A stretch of 32,912 nucleotides of DNA from Caldilineaceae bacterium (lineage in GTDB: Bacteria > Chloroflexota > Anaerolineae > Caldilineales > Caldilineaceae): contig JAGRCP010000101.1 in the NCBI GenBank assembly GCA_020433455.1, positions 24,525 through 57,436 of the forward strand. The letters run 5' to 3'. Below, one piece after another: positions 22,333 through 31,897 of this stretch. Numbering within the stretch: position 1 is the stretch's first letter; each line of letters begins with the position of its first letter. The position numbers were made by a program, and so were the translations under genes. The notes beneath the pieces were generated by a model, which was not told where the DNA came from, ran no database searches, and saw only the letters and a program-made list of their open reading frames with translations.

Positions 22333-23817
22333 ATGAACTTATACGAACTGACCATTCAGGAAGCGCTGGACGGCATGGACCGGGGCGATTTTACGGCGGT
22401 GGAGCTGACCGCGGATCTGCTGGGCCGCATCGGCGCTGTGGAAAGGGAGATCCAGTCCTTCCTCACCGTAACGGGCGAGTTGGCCCTGGCGCAGGCCGCG
22501 CGGGCGGACGCGCGGCGGCGGCAGGGTGACGCTTCCCCCCTCCTGGGCATTCCTCTGGGCATCAAGGATGTCCTCTCGACCCGGGATGTGGAGACGACCT
22601 GCGGCAGCAAAATCCTCAAGGGCTACGTGCCGCCCTACACCGCAACCAGCGTAAAGAAGCTGGAAGCGGCCGGTATGGTTATGCTGGGGAAGACCAATAC
22701 CGACGAGTTTGCCATGGGGTCCAGCACCGAGAACAGCGCTTACCACACCACCCGCAATCCCTGGAACCTGGAACGGGTGCCCGGCGGCAGCAGCGGCGGT
22801 TCGGCCGCAGCCGTGGCCGCGGGCGAGGCGTTGGGCGCCTTGGGCACGGATACGGGCGGCAGCGTGCGCCAGCCGGCTTCCTTTTGCGGCGTGGTGGGGC
22901 TCAAGCCTTCTTACGGCCGCGTGAGTCGCTATGGGCTGGTCGCCTACGGCAGCAGCCTGGACCAGATCGGGACCTTAACCAAAGACGTGAGGGATGCCGC
23001 GCTGCTCCTCAACGTCATCGCGGGTCATGATCCGCGTGACAGCACCAGCCTGCCCGACGCGACGCCGGATTACCGCACCGCCCTCACCGGCGACGTGCGC
23101 GGCTTGCGCGTCGGCGTGCCTGCAGAGTACTTCATCGACGGCATAGAGCCGGATGTGGAGCAGGCCGTGCGCGAGGCCATTGCCCAGTTGGCGCACCTGG
23201 GCGCGGAGATTATCCCCGTAAGCCTGCCCAATACGGACAAGGCCGTTCCCGTCTATTACATGATCGCCACGGCGGAGGCCGGCGCCAATCTGGCCCGCTT
23301 TGACGGCATCCGCTTCGGCTACAGCGCGGGCGCGGATCGCCTCATGGACAACTACCGCCAGACCCGGGGCGAGGGTTTTGGTCCTGAGGTGAAGCGCCGC
23401 ATCATGCTGGGGACCTATGTGCTGAGCGCGGGGTACTATGACGCGTATTACGGCAAAGCTCAGCAGGTGCGCACCCTCATGAAGCAGGATTTTGAGGACG
23501 TCTTTAGCCGGGTTGATGTGATCGCATGCCCGGTTTCGCCCACCACCGCGTTCAAAATCGGCGAAAAGTCCGACGATCCCATGGCCATGTATCTGGCCGA
23601 CGTCTTTACCCTCAGCCTGAATCTGGCCGGCATGTGCGGCATCAGCGTGCCCTGCGGTTTGGATGCTGCCGGCCTGCCCATCGGCCTCCAGCTTATCGGC
23701 CCCCACCTGGGCGAAGAGGTCATTCTCCGCACGGCCCACGCCTACGAGCAGAGCACAAATTTTGGCCTCAGCGTCGGTGGATTGGCCGCCGCTAGCCGCC
23801 GGCACGTTGCGGGCTGA
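22333..23817 (+). CDS. gatA: aspartyl/glutamyl-tRNA amidotransferase subunit A
   Basis: A 494-aa amidase that releases ammonia from glutamine for transamidation of mischarged tRNA. The amidase-signature Ser-Ser-Lys triad is visible: Lys in LGIPLGIKDVLS, the cis-Ser in GGSSGGSAAAVAAG and the nucleophile Ser in GTDTGGSVRQPA. After that comes GVVGLKPSYGRVSRYG, a GatA hallmark. The start is MNLYELTIQEAL, preceded by GGGAG; a longer in-frame start at 22231 would overlap gatC and is rejected. It forms an operon with gatC, probably extended to the aminotransferase 87 bp downstream. Confidence 0.97.
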   Translation: MNLYELTIQEALDGMDRGDFTAVELTADLLGRIGAVEREIQSFLTVTGELALAQAARADARRRQGDASPLLGIPLGIKDVLSTRDVETTCGSKILKGYVPPYTATSVKKLEAAGMVMLGKTNTDEFAMGSSTENSAYHTTRNPWNLERVPGGSSGGSAAAVAAGEALGALGTDTGGSVRQPASFCGVVGLKPSYGRVSRYGLVAYGSSLDQIGTLTKDVRDAALLLNVIAGHDPRDSTSLPDATPDYRTALTGDVRGLRVGVPAEYFIDGIEPDVEQAVREAIAQLAHLGAEIIPVSLPNTDKAVPVYYMIATAEAGANLARFDGIRFGYSAGADRLMDNYRQTRGEGFGPEVKRRIMLGTYVLSAGYYDAYYGKAQQVRTLMKQDFEDVFSRVDVIACPVSPTTAFKIGEKSDDPMAMYLADVFTLSLNLAGMCGISVPCGLDAAGLPIGLQLIGPHLGEEVILRTAHAYEQSTNFGLSVGGLAAASRRHVAG

Positions 23818-23832
23818 CCGGATCGCAACGTG
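23803..23832. other. 9-bp hairpin spanning the gatA stop codon
   Basis: CACGTTGCG (23803-23811) and CGCAACGTG (23824-23832) are perfect inverted repeats, with the gatA stop codon in the loop. There is no T-run. It could pause or protect the gatA 3' end before the aminotransferase gene. Confidence 0.45.
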
Positions 23833-23904
23833 TGAGCGGCTCAAACCGGCGGTAGTGCATGTCATTTTCAATCGCCAAACTCCTTTCCCACAGAGGCCAA
23901 TTTT

Positions 23905-25146
<1,242 letters not shown>

Positions 25147-25152
25147 GGGAGA

Positions 25153-25194
25153 GATTGAAGATTGAAGAATAAAGAATAAAGATTGAAGATTGGG
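25153..25194. repeat. GATTGAAGAT/AATAAAG low-complexity repeat
   Basis: GATTGAA, AAGAATAA and GATTGAAGATT units repeat over 42 bp just past the aminotransferase stop. The AT-rich composition contrasts with the GC-rich surroundings. It belongs with the similar strings near 6513 and 18819. Confidence 0.5.
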
Positions 25195-25210
25195 GCAGTG
25201 GATATGTGAC

Positions 25211-25245
25211 ATGTGCTGCGTGACGGGTCCCGTCACGCAGCACGT
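25211..25245. terminator. hairpin between convergent genes, possibly bidirectional terminator
   Basis: A perfect 15-bp inverted repeat (25213-25227 and 25229-25243), extended by a G-T and an A-T pair, lies in the 115-bp gap between the plus-strand aminotransferase and the minus-strand gene ending at 25262. Only a short TATTT follows on the plus strand. Stem strength and position suggest a terminator for both directions. Confidence 0.6.
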
Positions 25246-25261
25246 ATTTACGCGTCACGCC

Positions 25262-26188
25262 TTATTCTGCGCGGCAAGGCAGGTCGTAGAGGCGCAGCCA
25301 GTCAAAGGCGATGTCGGCGACTACGTCCCGCGCCCCGCCGACCAGGCCGGTATTGCCTGCGGGCAGGGCCAAGTCCGAGACGCCGTAGAGGAGGGTGTCG
25401 TTGCCGAGGAAGTTCAGCGTGCGACCGTCATCCTGCAGGGCGATCTTGTTGGCCTGTCCCGCTGGCAGGAGCGCCGGCGCCGGCGTCCACGGTTGCAGCG
25501 TCTGCCAGGCGCCTTCGACCTGGGCCAGCGCCCGATAGTTTCCCCGACCGTCTATGACGAAAAGATAAAAATTCTGCGTATTTTGAAAACGCCCCAGCAG
25601 GCCGGCGTACGCGTCGGGCGCGTCGGCGGCAATGATTGCGCTGGTCTCTGTGCGATAGGGGCCGAGGCAGCTCTTTCCCAGCACGCTCCAGGCCAGGTTG
25701 TCGGGCCAGACCCGCATGCGGTAGGCGCCCGTATCTTCGTCCGTCCATATCTCGTATTGTTGAGGCAGGGACTCCTCCGCCAGCCCGCCGCGGGCCGTCG
25801 AAAAGTTCATTTCCGCCAGCCTGTGATAGGGACTTCCGGCCGGCAGATCGTAGGAAAGCGCAATGGCCTCATCCTGGGCGTCGTACGTGAAGCCGCTTTG
25901 CAAGGCTGCACGTACGTCCGGCAGGCGCGTTGGCCATCCCCGTATGGTCGCGAAGATAAGGAGCGCTGTGGCCAGCGCCAGGAGCGCGACGAGGAAGGGC
26001 AGTCGGCGCAAGTGCCTGTCGCTATGGGCCCGGGGCGGTCGCTGAATGGTTCCGCGTGCCGTCGGGCGGGCCGGGCTGAGTCCCACAGCCTGACGCTTGC
26101 GCGCCCGCGCGTCATCTGCGCCAGCGGGCGTTTGGTAGGCCGCGTTTTTCTCTTCGCTGTAAACTTCTGTCCGGCTGTTGGGCATCAT
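25262..26188 (-). CDS. single-span membrane protein with jelly-roll (LamG/DUF1080-like) domain
   Basis: A 308-aa protein. Residues 1-60 are cytosolic, basic and proline-rich, followed by a membrane span at about 63-84. The outer domain (about 95-305) is beta-rich. Its end, 'GNYRALAQVEGAWQTLQPW', 'NKIALQDDGRTLNFLGND' and 'GLVGGARDVVADIAFDWLRLYDL', resembles the concanavalin-like fold of DUF1080/3-keto-disaccharide hydrolase modules, often attached to membrane signalling proteins in this phylum. No catalytic residue can be named. Two ATGs (26188, 26185) are adjacent and neither has a clear Shine-Dalgarno. A good extended -10 promoter is upstream. Function unknown. Confidence 0.72.
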   Translation of the reverse strand: MMPNSRTEVYSEEKNAAYQTPAGADDARARKRQAVGLSPARPTARGTIQRPPRAHSDRHLRRLPFLVALLALATALLIFATIRGWPTRLPDVRAALQSGFTYDAQDEAIALSYDLPAGSPYHRLAEMNFSTARGGLAEESLPQQYEIWTDEDTGAYRMRVWPDNLAWSVLGKSCLGPYRTETSAIIAADAPDAYAGLLGRFQNTQNFYLFVIDGRGNYRALAQVEGAWQTLQPWTPAPALLPAGQANKIALQDDGRTLNFLGNDTLLYGVSDLALPAGNTGLVGGARDVVADIAFDWLRLYDLPCRAE

Positions 26189-26226
26189 GGCAGTCTGTTA
26201 ACGGTTGCAGATAAGCAATGTCCCGC

Positions 26227-26256
26227 ATTATAGCATCGGGCGCGGAGCAAACTCAA
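26227..26256 (-). promoter_or_regulatory. promoter for the jelly-roll membrane gene
   Basis: On the minus strand TTGAGT (26251-26256) is followed after 18 bp by a perfect TATAAT (26227-26232). The -10 is preceded by TGC, making an extended -10. The start point would be about 32 nt before the ATG. Confidence 0.6.
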
Positions 26257-26286
26257 AGGATGATCGGAATGAACGATATTTTCGCA

Positions 26287-26315
26287 TTGCCAATCATTGC
26301 TTCTTCATTTAGAAT
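26287..26315 (+). promoter_or_regulatory. promoter for the pseudo-receiver regulator
   Basis: TTGCCA (26287-26292), a 17-bp spacer and TAGAAT (26310-26315) on the plus strand. The leader would be about 36 nt. It lies back to back with the minus-strand promoter at 26227-26256. Confidence 0.55.
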
Positions 26316-26357
26316 GAGCCGACCTCAAATTTTACCCCACCAGACGAGCAGCGCAGC

Positions 26358-27059
26358 ATGACGATGCAGACGGCAATCCGAATTTTGTTTGTGGGTCGGC
26401 GCTCACAAACGGCAGAGGAATTGAATCGGATTTGCTCTGATCCGTCGCTTTGCTCCCCGGATGACCGGATAGACGATTCATTTGCGCTTGAATTCCGCAT
26501 GGTGACCAACCAACGCTCGGCGCTTGCCCTCTTTAATTCCGATCCGCCCCATATCATCCTGATGGAACTCAACGCCCAGCCCAACAGTCGTATCCGTTTT
26601 CAGGAAATGGTGCGCTATCGCCTGCCCACGGCCGCAGTTATCGCGGTGGGCAGGCATGCGCCCGACAAACCGGCTGCCTTTGACGCCTATCTGCCTGTCC
26701 CGCTCCAAGGAAATGAGGTCTGTCGGTTAATCCGACGCATCTGCGTAGATGCCGAGGGGTATCATTTGAAGAAGGGCGACGTCACGCTCAACATTGCCAC
26801 CCGGACCGTCCTGACGCCCAATGGGCATTATCACATGACGCCCAAGCAGTGCATGCTGTTGCAGATGCTCATGCAGCGTAACGGGGAAGTGGTGGCGCGC
26901 CAGGAACTGATGCGCGTCATCTGGAACACGTCATTTGTGGAGGATACGCGTACGCTGGACGTTCACGTACGCTGGCTGCGCGAGCGGATTGAGGATGACC
27001 CCTCCCAGCCCAAATATCTGCTGACCGTCCGGGGCGTAGGCTATCAGCTGAACCTGTAG
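26358..27059 (+). CDS. OmpR-type transcription factor with degenerate (pseudo-) receiver domain
   Basis: A 233-aa DNA-binding regulator. The C-terminal winged helix (about residues 135-232) is intact and typical of OmpR/PhoB: 'HYHMTPKQCMLLQMLMQRNG', 'VVARQELMRVIW', 'TLDVHVRWLRERIEDDP', 'YLLTVRGVGYQLNL'. The N-terminal ~120 residues have receiver-like strands but lack the active site. The acidic pair is VGRR, the phospho-Asp position reads ILMELN (Glu70), and the conserved Lys is missing in LPVPLQ. It should therefore act independently of phosphorylation or bind another signal. No histidine kinase is nearby. Two ATGs (26358, 26364) are possible, with weak ribosome sites. It converges with rel, stop to stop with one base between. 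Confidence 0.88.
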   Translation: MTMQTAIRILFVGRRSQTAEELNRICSDPSLCSPDDRIDDSFALEFRMVTNQRSALALFNSDPPHIILMELNAQPNSRIRFQEMVRYRLPTAAVIAVGRHAPDKPAAFDAYLPVPLQGNEVCRLIRRICVDAEGYHLKKGDVTLNIATRTVLTPNGHYHMTPKQCMLLQMLMQRNGEVVARQELMRVIWNTSFVEDTRTLDVHVRWLRERIEDDPSQPKYLLTVRGVGYQLNL

Positions 27060-27060
27060 C

Positions 27061-29592
27061 CTACCCAAGCTGGCGCCTTGCCTCTACGACGTTGGGCAAT
27101 CGATCGATCTTGGTCAGAATGCGGGTAAGCTGGGCGGCGTTGCCGATCTCCAGCGTGGCGTTGATGATGGCCATATTATTCTTCTGCCCCGTCAGCGCCT
27201 CGACGCTCACCATGTTGATTTTGTCATCGGCCACCAGTCCGGCCACATCCCGCACCAACCCGGCCCGATCATAGGCGCTGACCCGAATTTTGACCGGAAA
27301 GGTCTGCTCCTGCTGTGTCTTCCACTGTACGTCAATGAGCCGGCCCTCGCGCCCCTTGCGGAAGGTGCCGTCCACATTGGGACAGGTCGTGCGATGGACG
27401 GTGATGCCCCGCCCTCGGGTGACATAGCCCACAATCTGATCGCCGGGCACAGGATTGCAGCAGCGCCCCAGGTGGGTCAGCAAGCCGTCCACGCCCTGCA
27501 CTTGCAGACTGCCCGTGGCGACCCGGTTGACCTCGCTGCGCTTAACGTTGAGTTCTTTGTGCCACTCATCCTTGCGCTCTTCCTGCTCCTTGTCCAACAA
27601 TTTTTGCGCGATGTGCTGAGAGTTGACTTCGCCGTAGCCGATGGCGGCCAGGAAATCATCCACTCGCTCATAGTTGGGAAAGAGGCGCATCACCGACTCA
27701 AAACTGTCGGTGACGGAGAGGCGCTTTAGCTCCTTTTCCAGCATGTGGCGGCCGCGCAGGATGTTGTCGTCCCGATTTTGCTTACGCAGCCAGGAGCGGA
27801 TCTTGCTGCGCGCGCGTTGGGTCGCAATGTACTCCAGGTTGGGGTTGAGCCAGTCGCGACTGGGCCCGCCGCGCTTGGCCGTCACCACCGAAACTTGATC
27901 GCCGGTTTGCAATTTGTAGTCCAACGGTTTTAGTTGGCCGTTGACATTGGCTCCCCGGCAGCGGTGGCCCAGTTCCGTATGGATGGCGTAGGCCAGATCG
28001 ATGGGCGTAGAGCCGGCGGGCAGATCGATCACATCGCCCTTGGGCGTAAAAATGTAGACCCGATCATGGAACACGTCTGAGGCCATGCCGTCCAGAAAGG
28101 CCCCGGCGTCGGTCACTTCGTGGCGCCAGTCCATGAGCTGACGCAGCCAGTTGATCTTTTCCTGGAACTTGTTTTCGAATGCACGTCCTTCTTTGTACGT
28201 CCAGTGCGCGGCAATGCCCAATTCGGCGATTTGGTGCATCTCGTGGGTGCGAATCTGCACCTCCATGGGCAGGCCGCCGTCGGGGCTGACGACCGCGGTG
28301 TGGAGGCTGCGATACATATTCTCCTTGGGGTTGGCAATGTAGTCGTCAAACTCGCCGGGGATGGGGCGCCACAGCGTATGCACCACGCCCAGCGCCGCAT
28401 AGCATTGGGCCTCCGTGTCAACGATAATGCGGAAGCCGTGGATGTCATAGATGTGCTTAAAATCGACGCCCTTGCGCTCCATCTTTTTCCAGATGCTGTA
28501 GATGTGCTTAGGCCTGCCGCTGATTTCCGCCTGAACGCCGACCTGATGGAGAGCGTGCTCCAATTCCTTGATGGTCTTGTGCACCAGCGCCTCGCGTTCG
28601 CTGCGCTTTTGTTCTAGCTGTTTGGCCAGATCCTGGAAGAGTTCCGGCTCCATGTAGCGGAAGCTCAAATCCTCCAACTCCCACTTGATCTGCCAGATGC
28701 CCAGACGATTGGCCAGGGGCGCAAAGATCTCCTGAGTTTCCCGCGCGATGCGCTTGCGCTTGTGGCCGGGTTGCCCTTTCAGCGTGCGCATGTTGTGCAG
28801 GCGATCGGCCAGCTTGATCAACACGACCCGGATATCTTCCACCATGGCCAGAAACATCTTGCGTAACGATTCGGCCTTGGCGTCGCTCATCGTGATGGTG
28901 CGCTCGCCCACCGTGGCTGTTTTAACTTTGCTCAGTTCGTTGATGCGCTTCAGCTTGGTAACGCCGTTAACCAACTCGGCTACCGTGTCGCCGAAGTGAG
29001 TCCTGAGATATTCGATGTCAAATGCCGTATCCTCCGCCACATCATGCAGCAGGCTGGCCGAGAGCGTGTCCACGTCCAGGTTCAGTTCGGCCAAAATAAC
29101 GGTGACGGCAATCGGATGGGTCATGTAGGATTCGCCGCTGCGCCGCTTCTGCTCCCGATGGGCATAGCTGGCAACCAGGTAGGCTTTGAGCAACTGTTCC
29201 TTCTCTGCCTGGCCGAAATAGGACGGCAGATGATTCATCAGATAGTCCATACCGTCGATCTCGTCCTGGCCAGGCTCAATGCGAAGAACGTCCTGTCCGT
29301 CCATCGTAGGCAGGTCCGGAAAAAGCAATTGCGCCTGCATAGCGGCAGGCGCAGGACGAGAGGCATCTTTGGTTTTTGGCAAACTCTGCCTGTTGGGCAT
29401 TTTTTCTACACTATGAAGGTCGGCATCTGCCGCGTCACCGTTTGTCCAGGGTCCATTGTCCGGCTCCGACTCATCCGGGGCGTCGGAGACAGGCTGCGCG
29501 TCGCGCACTGCTTTGCGCACTTTCCCATTTACGGGGGGGGTCGGTCGCTCTTCTTTGTCTGGATATCGAGGTATTACTGTTTGCGCCTTCAT
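27061..29592 (-). CDS. rel: bifunctional (p)ppGpp synthetase/hydrolase
   Basis: Makes and degrades (p)ppGpp in the stringent response. Numbering from the upstream ATG at 29613, the order is: non-conserved N-terminus (1-120); HD hydrolase with intact HDxxED (LLHDVAEDT, His190-Asp195); synthetase (about 365-475, 'GRPKHIYSIWKKM', 'YDIHGFRIIVDT', 'PGEFDDYIANPKENMYRSLHT'); TGS ('DRVYIFTPKGDVIDLP', about 520-580); conserved cysteines (GRCCNPVPGD) and C-terminal ACT ('VSAYDRAGLVRDVAGLVADD'). The synthetase carries EFDD rather than RxKD. I chose the ATG at 29592 (843 aa) because AGGAG lies 6 bases upstream; the ATG at 29613 has no ribosome site. A G8 run at 29533-29540 falls in the extension. It has its own promoter, downstream of miaA. 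Confidence 0.96.
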   Translation of the reverse strand: MKAQTVIPRYPDKEERPTPPVNGKVRKAVRDAQPVSDAPDESEPDNGPWTNGDAADADLHSVEKMPNRQSLPKTKDASRPAPAAMQAQLLFPDLPTMDGQDVLRIEPGQDEIDGMDYLMNHLPSYFGQAEKEQLLKAYLVASYAHREQKRRSGESYMTHPIAVTVILAELNLDVDTLSASLLHDVAEDTAFDIEYLRTHFGDTVAELVNGVTKLKRINELSKVKTATVGERTITMSDAKAESLRKMFLAMVEDIRVVLIKLADRLHNMRTLKGQPGHKRKRIARETQEIFAPLANRLGIWQIKWELEDLSFRYMEPELFQDLAKQLEQKRSEREALVHKTIKELEHALHQVGVQAEISGRPKHIYSIWKKMERKGVDFKHIYDIHGFRIIVDTEAQCYAALGVVHTLWRPIPGEFDDYIANPKENMYRSLHTAVVSPDGGLPMEVQIRTHEMHQIAELGIAAHWTYKEGRAFENKFQEKINWLRQLMDWRHEVTDAGAFLDGMASDVFHDRVYIFTPKGDVIDLPAGSTPIDLAYAIHTELGHRCRGANVNGQLKPLDYKLQTGDQVSVVTAKRGGPSRDWLNPNLEYIATQRARSKIRSWLRKQNRDDNILRGRHMLEKELKRLSVTDSFESVMRLFPNYERVDDFLAAIGYGEVNSQHIAQKLLDKEQEERKDEWHKELNVKRSEVNRVATGSLQVQGVDGLLTHLGRCCNPVPGDQIVGYVTRGRGITVHRTTCPNVDGTFRKGREGRLIDVQWKTQQEQTFPVKIRVSAYDRAGLVRDVAGLVADDKINMVSVEALTGQKNNMAIINATLEIGNAAQLTRILTKIDRLPNVVEARRQLG
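29533..29540. repeat. G8 homopolymer in the rel N-terminal extension
   Basis: Eight consecutive G on the plus strand (C8 in the mRNA-sense strand) encode Pro-Pro in the non-conserved start of Rel. A single-base slip would shift the frame before the hydrolase domain. A similar G8 lies at 13233-13240 in the SPFH leader. Confidence 0.6.
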
Positions 29593-29671
29593 GCGTGCTC
29601 CTGCCTGGGACATTCAGAGACGAATCACCCGATAGAACAGAGGGGGCTGTTGCGGGCCTGTATCGTCCACA

Positions 29672-29696
29672 TTGCAAAGCCGAAAAAGATTTGCAA
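29672..29696. promoter_or_regulatory. inverted repeat at the rel transcription start
   Basis: TTGCAAA (29672-29678) and TTTGCAA (29690-29696) are perfect inverted repeats separated by 11 bp. They lie just downstream of the rel -10 element and overlap the expected start point. They could be an operator or form a 5'-end hairpin in the mRNA. Confidence 0.45.
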
Positions 29697-29701
29697 CCTT
29701 T

Positions 29702-29730
29702 ATTATAGTAGGAATGGGCAGGAGTGGCAA
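29702..29730 (-). promoter_or_regulatory. rel promoter
   Basis: On the minus strand TTGCCA (29725-29730), exactly 17 bp, then a perfect TATAAT (29702-29707). The leader to the chosen start at 29592 is about 100 nt. It gives rel its own control, separate from rnhB-yraN-miaA upstream. Confidence 0.75.
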
Positions 29731-29740
29731 TGGGGAAAAA

Positions 29741-30742
29741 TCATATTTTGCGCTGTATGTGGCTGTGAATCATGGCTGCCGCCCGCTGAACGATTTGCCC
29801 TGTTTTTTCTTCTTCTGCATCAATTTCCTCTGTATCAATCCAATGCAGATCCTGCATGCGACGAAAGGATGTGCTCTGATGACGGACAAAGCGATGGGTT
29901 TCGCTTTGGATGCGTTCAATAGCCTCAGGCAGCGTCATGTCGCCCGCCAGGTAGGCGATCATCTCCCGATAGCCCAGGCTGCTCATAGCCGGCAGCGCAG
30001 GCGAATACCCCGCGTCCAGCAGCGCCCGGGTCTCCTCCGCCAGGCCGGCGGCCGCCATTTCTTTCACCCGCCGGTCAATCCTGGCGTAGAGGACCGGGCG
30101 TGGCCTGGTCAACCCAATCTTTAGAGATGAGTAGGGCGGCGGGTGCGCGCCTTCCAGCTCCACCTTGGGCGTCCCGGTGAGGAGAAATATCTCCAGCGCA
30201 CGCAGCACCCGCCGGGGGTTGCGCCCGTCAATGACCGCGGCTGTGGCCGGGTCCAGGCGGGTCAGGCGTGCGAAGAGGGCATCTACCCCCGATGCGGCTA
30301 ATTCCGCCTCCAGCTCGGCGCGCAGCGCGGGATCGGGCGGGACAGCGGGAAAGCGCAGCCCTTCCGTCACCGCACGCAGATAAAGCGCAGTGCCCCCAAC
30401 TAAAAAAGGCAAGCCGCCCCGCTGGTGTATCTTATCAATGGTCCGATAGGCCAGCTCCTGATATTCGGCGGCGGTTAACGTTTCATCCGGATTCCGAATA
30501 TCCAACAGGTGATGGGGAACCTGAGCCTGCTCCTCGGCCGTGGCCTTGGCGGTTCCGATGTCCATCATGCGGTAGATTTGGCGGCTGTCTGCGCTGATGA
30601 CCTCACCGTTGAAGCGCCGGCAGAGGGCCAGGCTCAATGCGGTCTTGCCCACGGCGGTGGGGCCGGTCAGAACAATCAGGGGCGGGTGAGAAGTGGGGGC
30701 GGCGGTAATCATGGGCGCTTCTGTCGTGGAACTTTCTGGCAT
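29741..30742 (-). CDS. miaA: tRNA dimethylallyltransferase
   Basis: Transfers a dimethylallyl group to N6 of A37 in tRNAs that read UNN codons. At 333 aa it is near normal length. Visible are the P-loop [31 protein letters not shown] (usual form DSMQVY), [17 protein letters not shown] and [12 protein letters not shown]. The C-terminal motif reads [13 protein letters not shown], whereas better-known members have a KRQxTWFR-type sequence; the aromatic W is Ser here. Starts at 30742 and 30712 are both possible, since neither has a strong ribosome site. The first 15 residues are not conserved. It lies 19 bp after yraN, in an rnhB-yraN-miaA run. Confidence 0.95.
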   Translation of the reverse strand: MPESSTTEAPMITAAPTSHPPLIVLTGPTAVGKTALSLALCRRFNGEVISADSRQIYRMMDIGTAKATAEEQAQVPHHLLDIRNPDETLTAAEYQELAYRTIDKIHQRGGLPFLVGGTALYLRAVTEGLRFPAVPPDPALRAELEAELAASGVDALFARLTRLDPATAAVIDGRNPRRVLRALEIFLLTGTPKVELEGAHPPPYSSLKIGLTRPRPVLYARIDRRVKEMAAAGLAEETRALLDAGYSPALPAMSSLGYREMIAYLAGDMTLPEAIERIQSETHRFVRHQSTSFRRMQDLHWIDTEEIDAEEEKTGQIVQRAAAMIHSHIQRKI

Positions 30743-30761
30743 GAGTCTATCGCGTCAAGCG

Positions 30762-31160
30762 TTAGCCGGTGACGGCCCCGCGCAGGTGATCGATGGCTTC
30801 CAGCTTGCCCGCGGCATCCATTTGCACGGCAACCACATCGATGCGCCACGGTCCGGTCCAGGCGACTTCCTGGACATAGTGTGCGGCGACTTCCCGCAGT
30901 TTGGCCGCTTTGCGCGGGGTGATGGACTGCTGGGCCGTGCCGAAGCGCATGCCCCGGCGGGTGCGCACTTCCACAATGACGAGCCAATCCCGCTCAGCGC
31001 CGCCTGTGCTGTAATCGGGGGCGCGCTCCCGGGCGATGAGGTCCAACTCGCCCGCGGGGCAGCGCCAGTTGCGCGTAATGAGGGTGAAGCCTGCCGCGCA
31101 CAGGGCCTGTGCGGCCAACTCTTCACCGGCTGCGCCCAGCTTTTGGCGTGGATGGGTCAT
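30762..31160 (-). CDS. yraN: YraN/UPF0102 family endonuclease-like protein
   Basis: A 132-aa protein with a restriction-endonuclease-like fold. Key residues are 'GAAGEELAAQALCAAGFTLI', then CPAGELDLIAR and VIVEVRTRR, which match the E-(x)n-D-(x)n-EVK-type acidic nuclease motif, with Arg in place of the usual Lys. The frame is open to 31367, but the family begins near MTHPRQKLGAAGEE, which has GGAGG 9 bases upstream inside the end of rnhB. The start lies 1 bp after the rnhB stop, implying translational coupling. The biochemical role of the family is not settled; some members are linked to DNA uptake or repair. Confidence 0.92.
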   Translation of the reverse strand: MTHPRQKLGAAGEELAAQALCAAGFTLITRNWRCPAGELDLIARERAPDYSTGGAERDWLVIVEVRTRRGMRFGTAQQSITPRKAAKLREVAAHYVQEVAWTGPWRIDVVAVQMDAAGKLEAIDHLRGAVTG

Positions 31161-31161
31161 G

Positions 31162-31851
31162 TCAGCGCGCCTCCTGCTCCGGCTTCCGTTCCGGCTGCAC
31201 GGCATCGAAGAGGGATGGGCGGCGCGCAATGGGCGCAAAGCTGTGGCGATGGATGGGGCAGGGGCCGCGTTCTGCCAATGCGGCCAGGTGCGCGGGTACG
31301 CCATAGCCTTTGTGGCGGGCAAAACCGTATGCGGGAAAGCGGACGTCCAGCGCCGCCAGATGCTCATCCCGCGTCACCTTGGCCAGGATGGATGCCGCGG
31401 CCACGGAGACAATGCGCTGATCGGCTTTGGTCAGGCTTTCCTGGCGGATGTTGAGACCGGGCAGCTTGACCCAGTCGATGAGTAGATAATCCGGCGGCGG
31501 CGTGAGTCCGGCCACGGCCCGCTGCATGGCCAGGCGGGTGGCCGGGGCAATGCCCATCTGGTCAATCTCCGCAGCCGAGGCCATGCCCACGCTCCAACTG
31601 AGGGCCGCGGCGCGAATGGCTGCGGCCAGTTCCGTCCGCGCCGCGGGCGTCAAGAGCTTACTATCCCGTACGTCGCGCCAGACGCCTGTTGGTTCGCAAC
31701 AGCGCGGCAGGATCACCGCACCTGCGGCCACCGGTCCGGCCAGCGCGCCCCGGCCGGCCTCGTCAATGCCGGCTATGTGCTGAAATCCCATTTGCCAGAG
31801 ACGCGTCTCATGCTCTAAATTAGGCGGTAGCGGGTGATCGGGCATATCCAT
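31162..31851 (-). CDS. rnhB: ribonuclease HII
   Basis: Removes RNA from RNA-DNA hybrids and single ribonucleotides from DNA. From the ATG at 31851 the protein is 229 aa. The acidic catalytic set is visible: HIAGIDEAGRGALAGPV (Asp and Glu), 'RDSKLL', 'LLIDWVKLPGL' and 'KADQRIVSVAAASILAKVTRDEHL'. 'GYGVPAHLAAL' follows. A longer frame to 31947 overlaps the divergent acetyltransferase start and adds no conserved sequence, so it is rejected; 31845 is another possible ATG. Ribosome site weak. First of the rnhB-yraN-miaA group. Confidence 0.95.
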   Translation of the reverse strand: MDMPDHPLPPNLEHETRLWQMGFQHIAGIDEAGRGALAGPVAAGAVILPRCCEPTGVWRDVRDSKLLTPAARTELAAAIRAAALSWSVGMASAAEIDQMGIAPATRLAMQRAVAGLTPPPDYLLIDWVKLPGLNIRQESLTKADQRIVSVAAASILAKVTRDEHLAALDVRFPAYGFARHKGYGVPAHLAALAERGPCPIHRHSFAPIARRPSLFDAVQPERKPEQEAR

Positions 31852-31897
31852 ACGATAGCATAGCCGCCTTGCCCGGCCAAGGAAGGGAGAATGGGGA

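Noticed and set aside
30762-31367. 201-aa version of YraN starting at 31367
   Set aside because: The extra 69 residues overlap rnhB in another frame, and the conserved family start and GGAGG lie at 31160.
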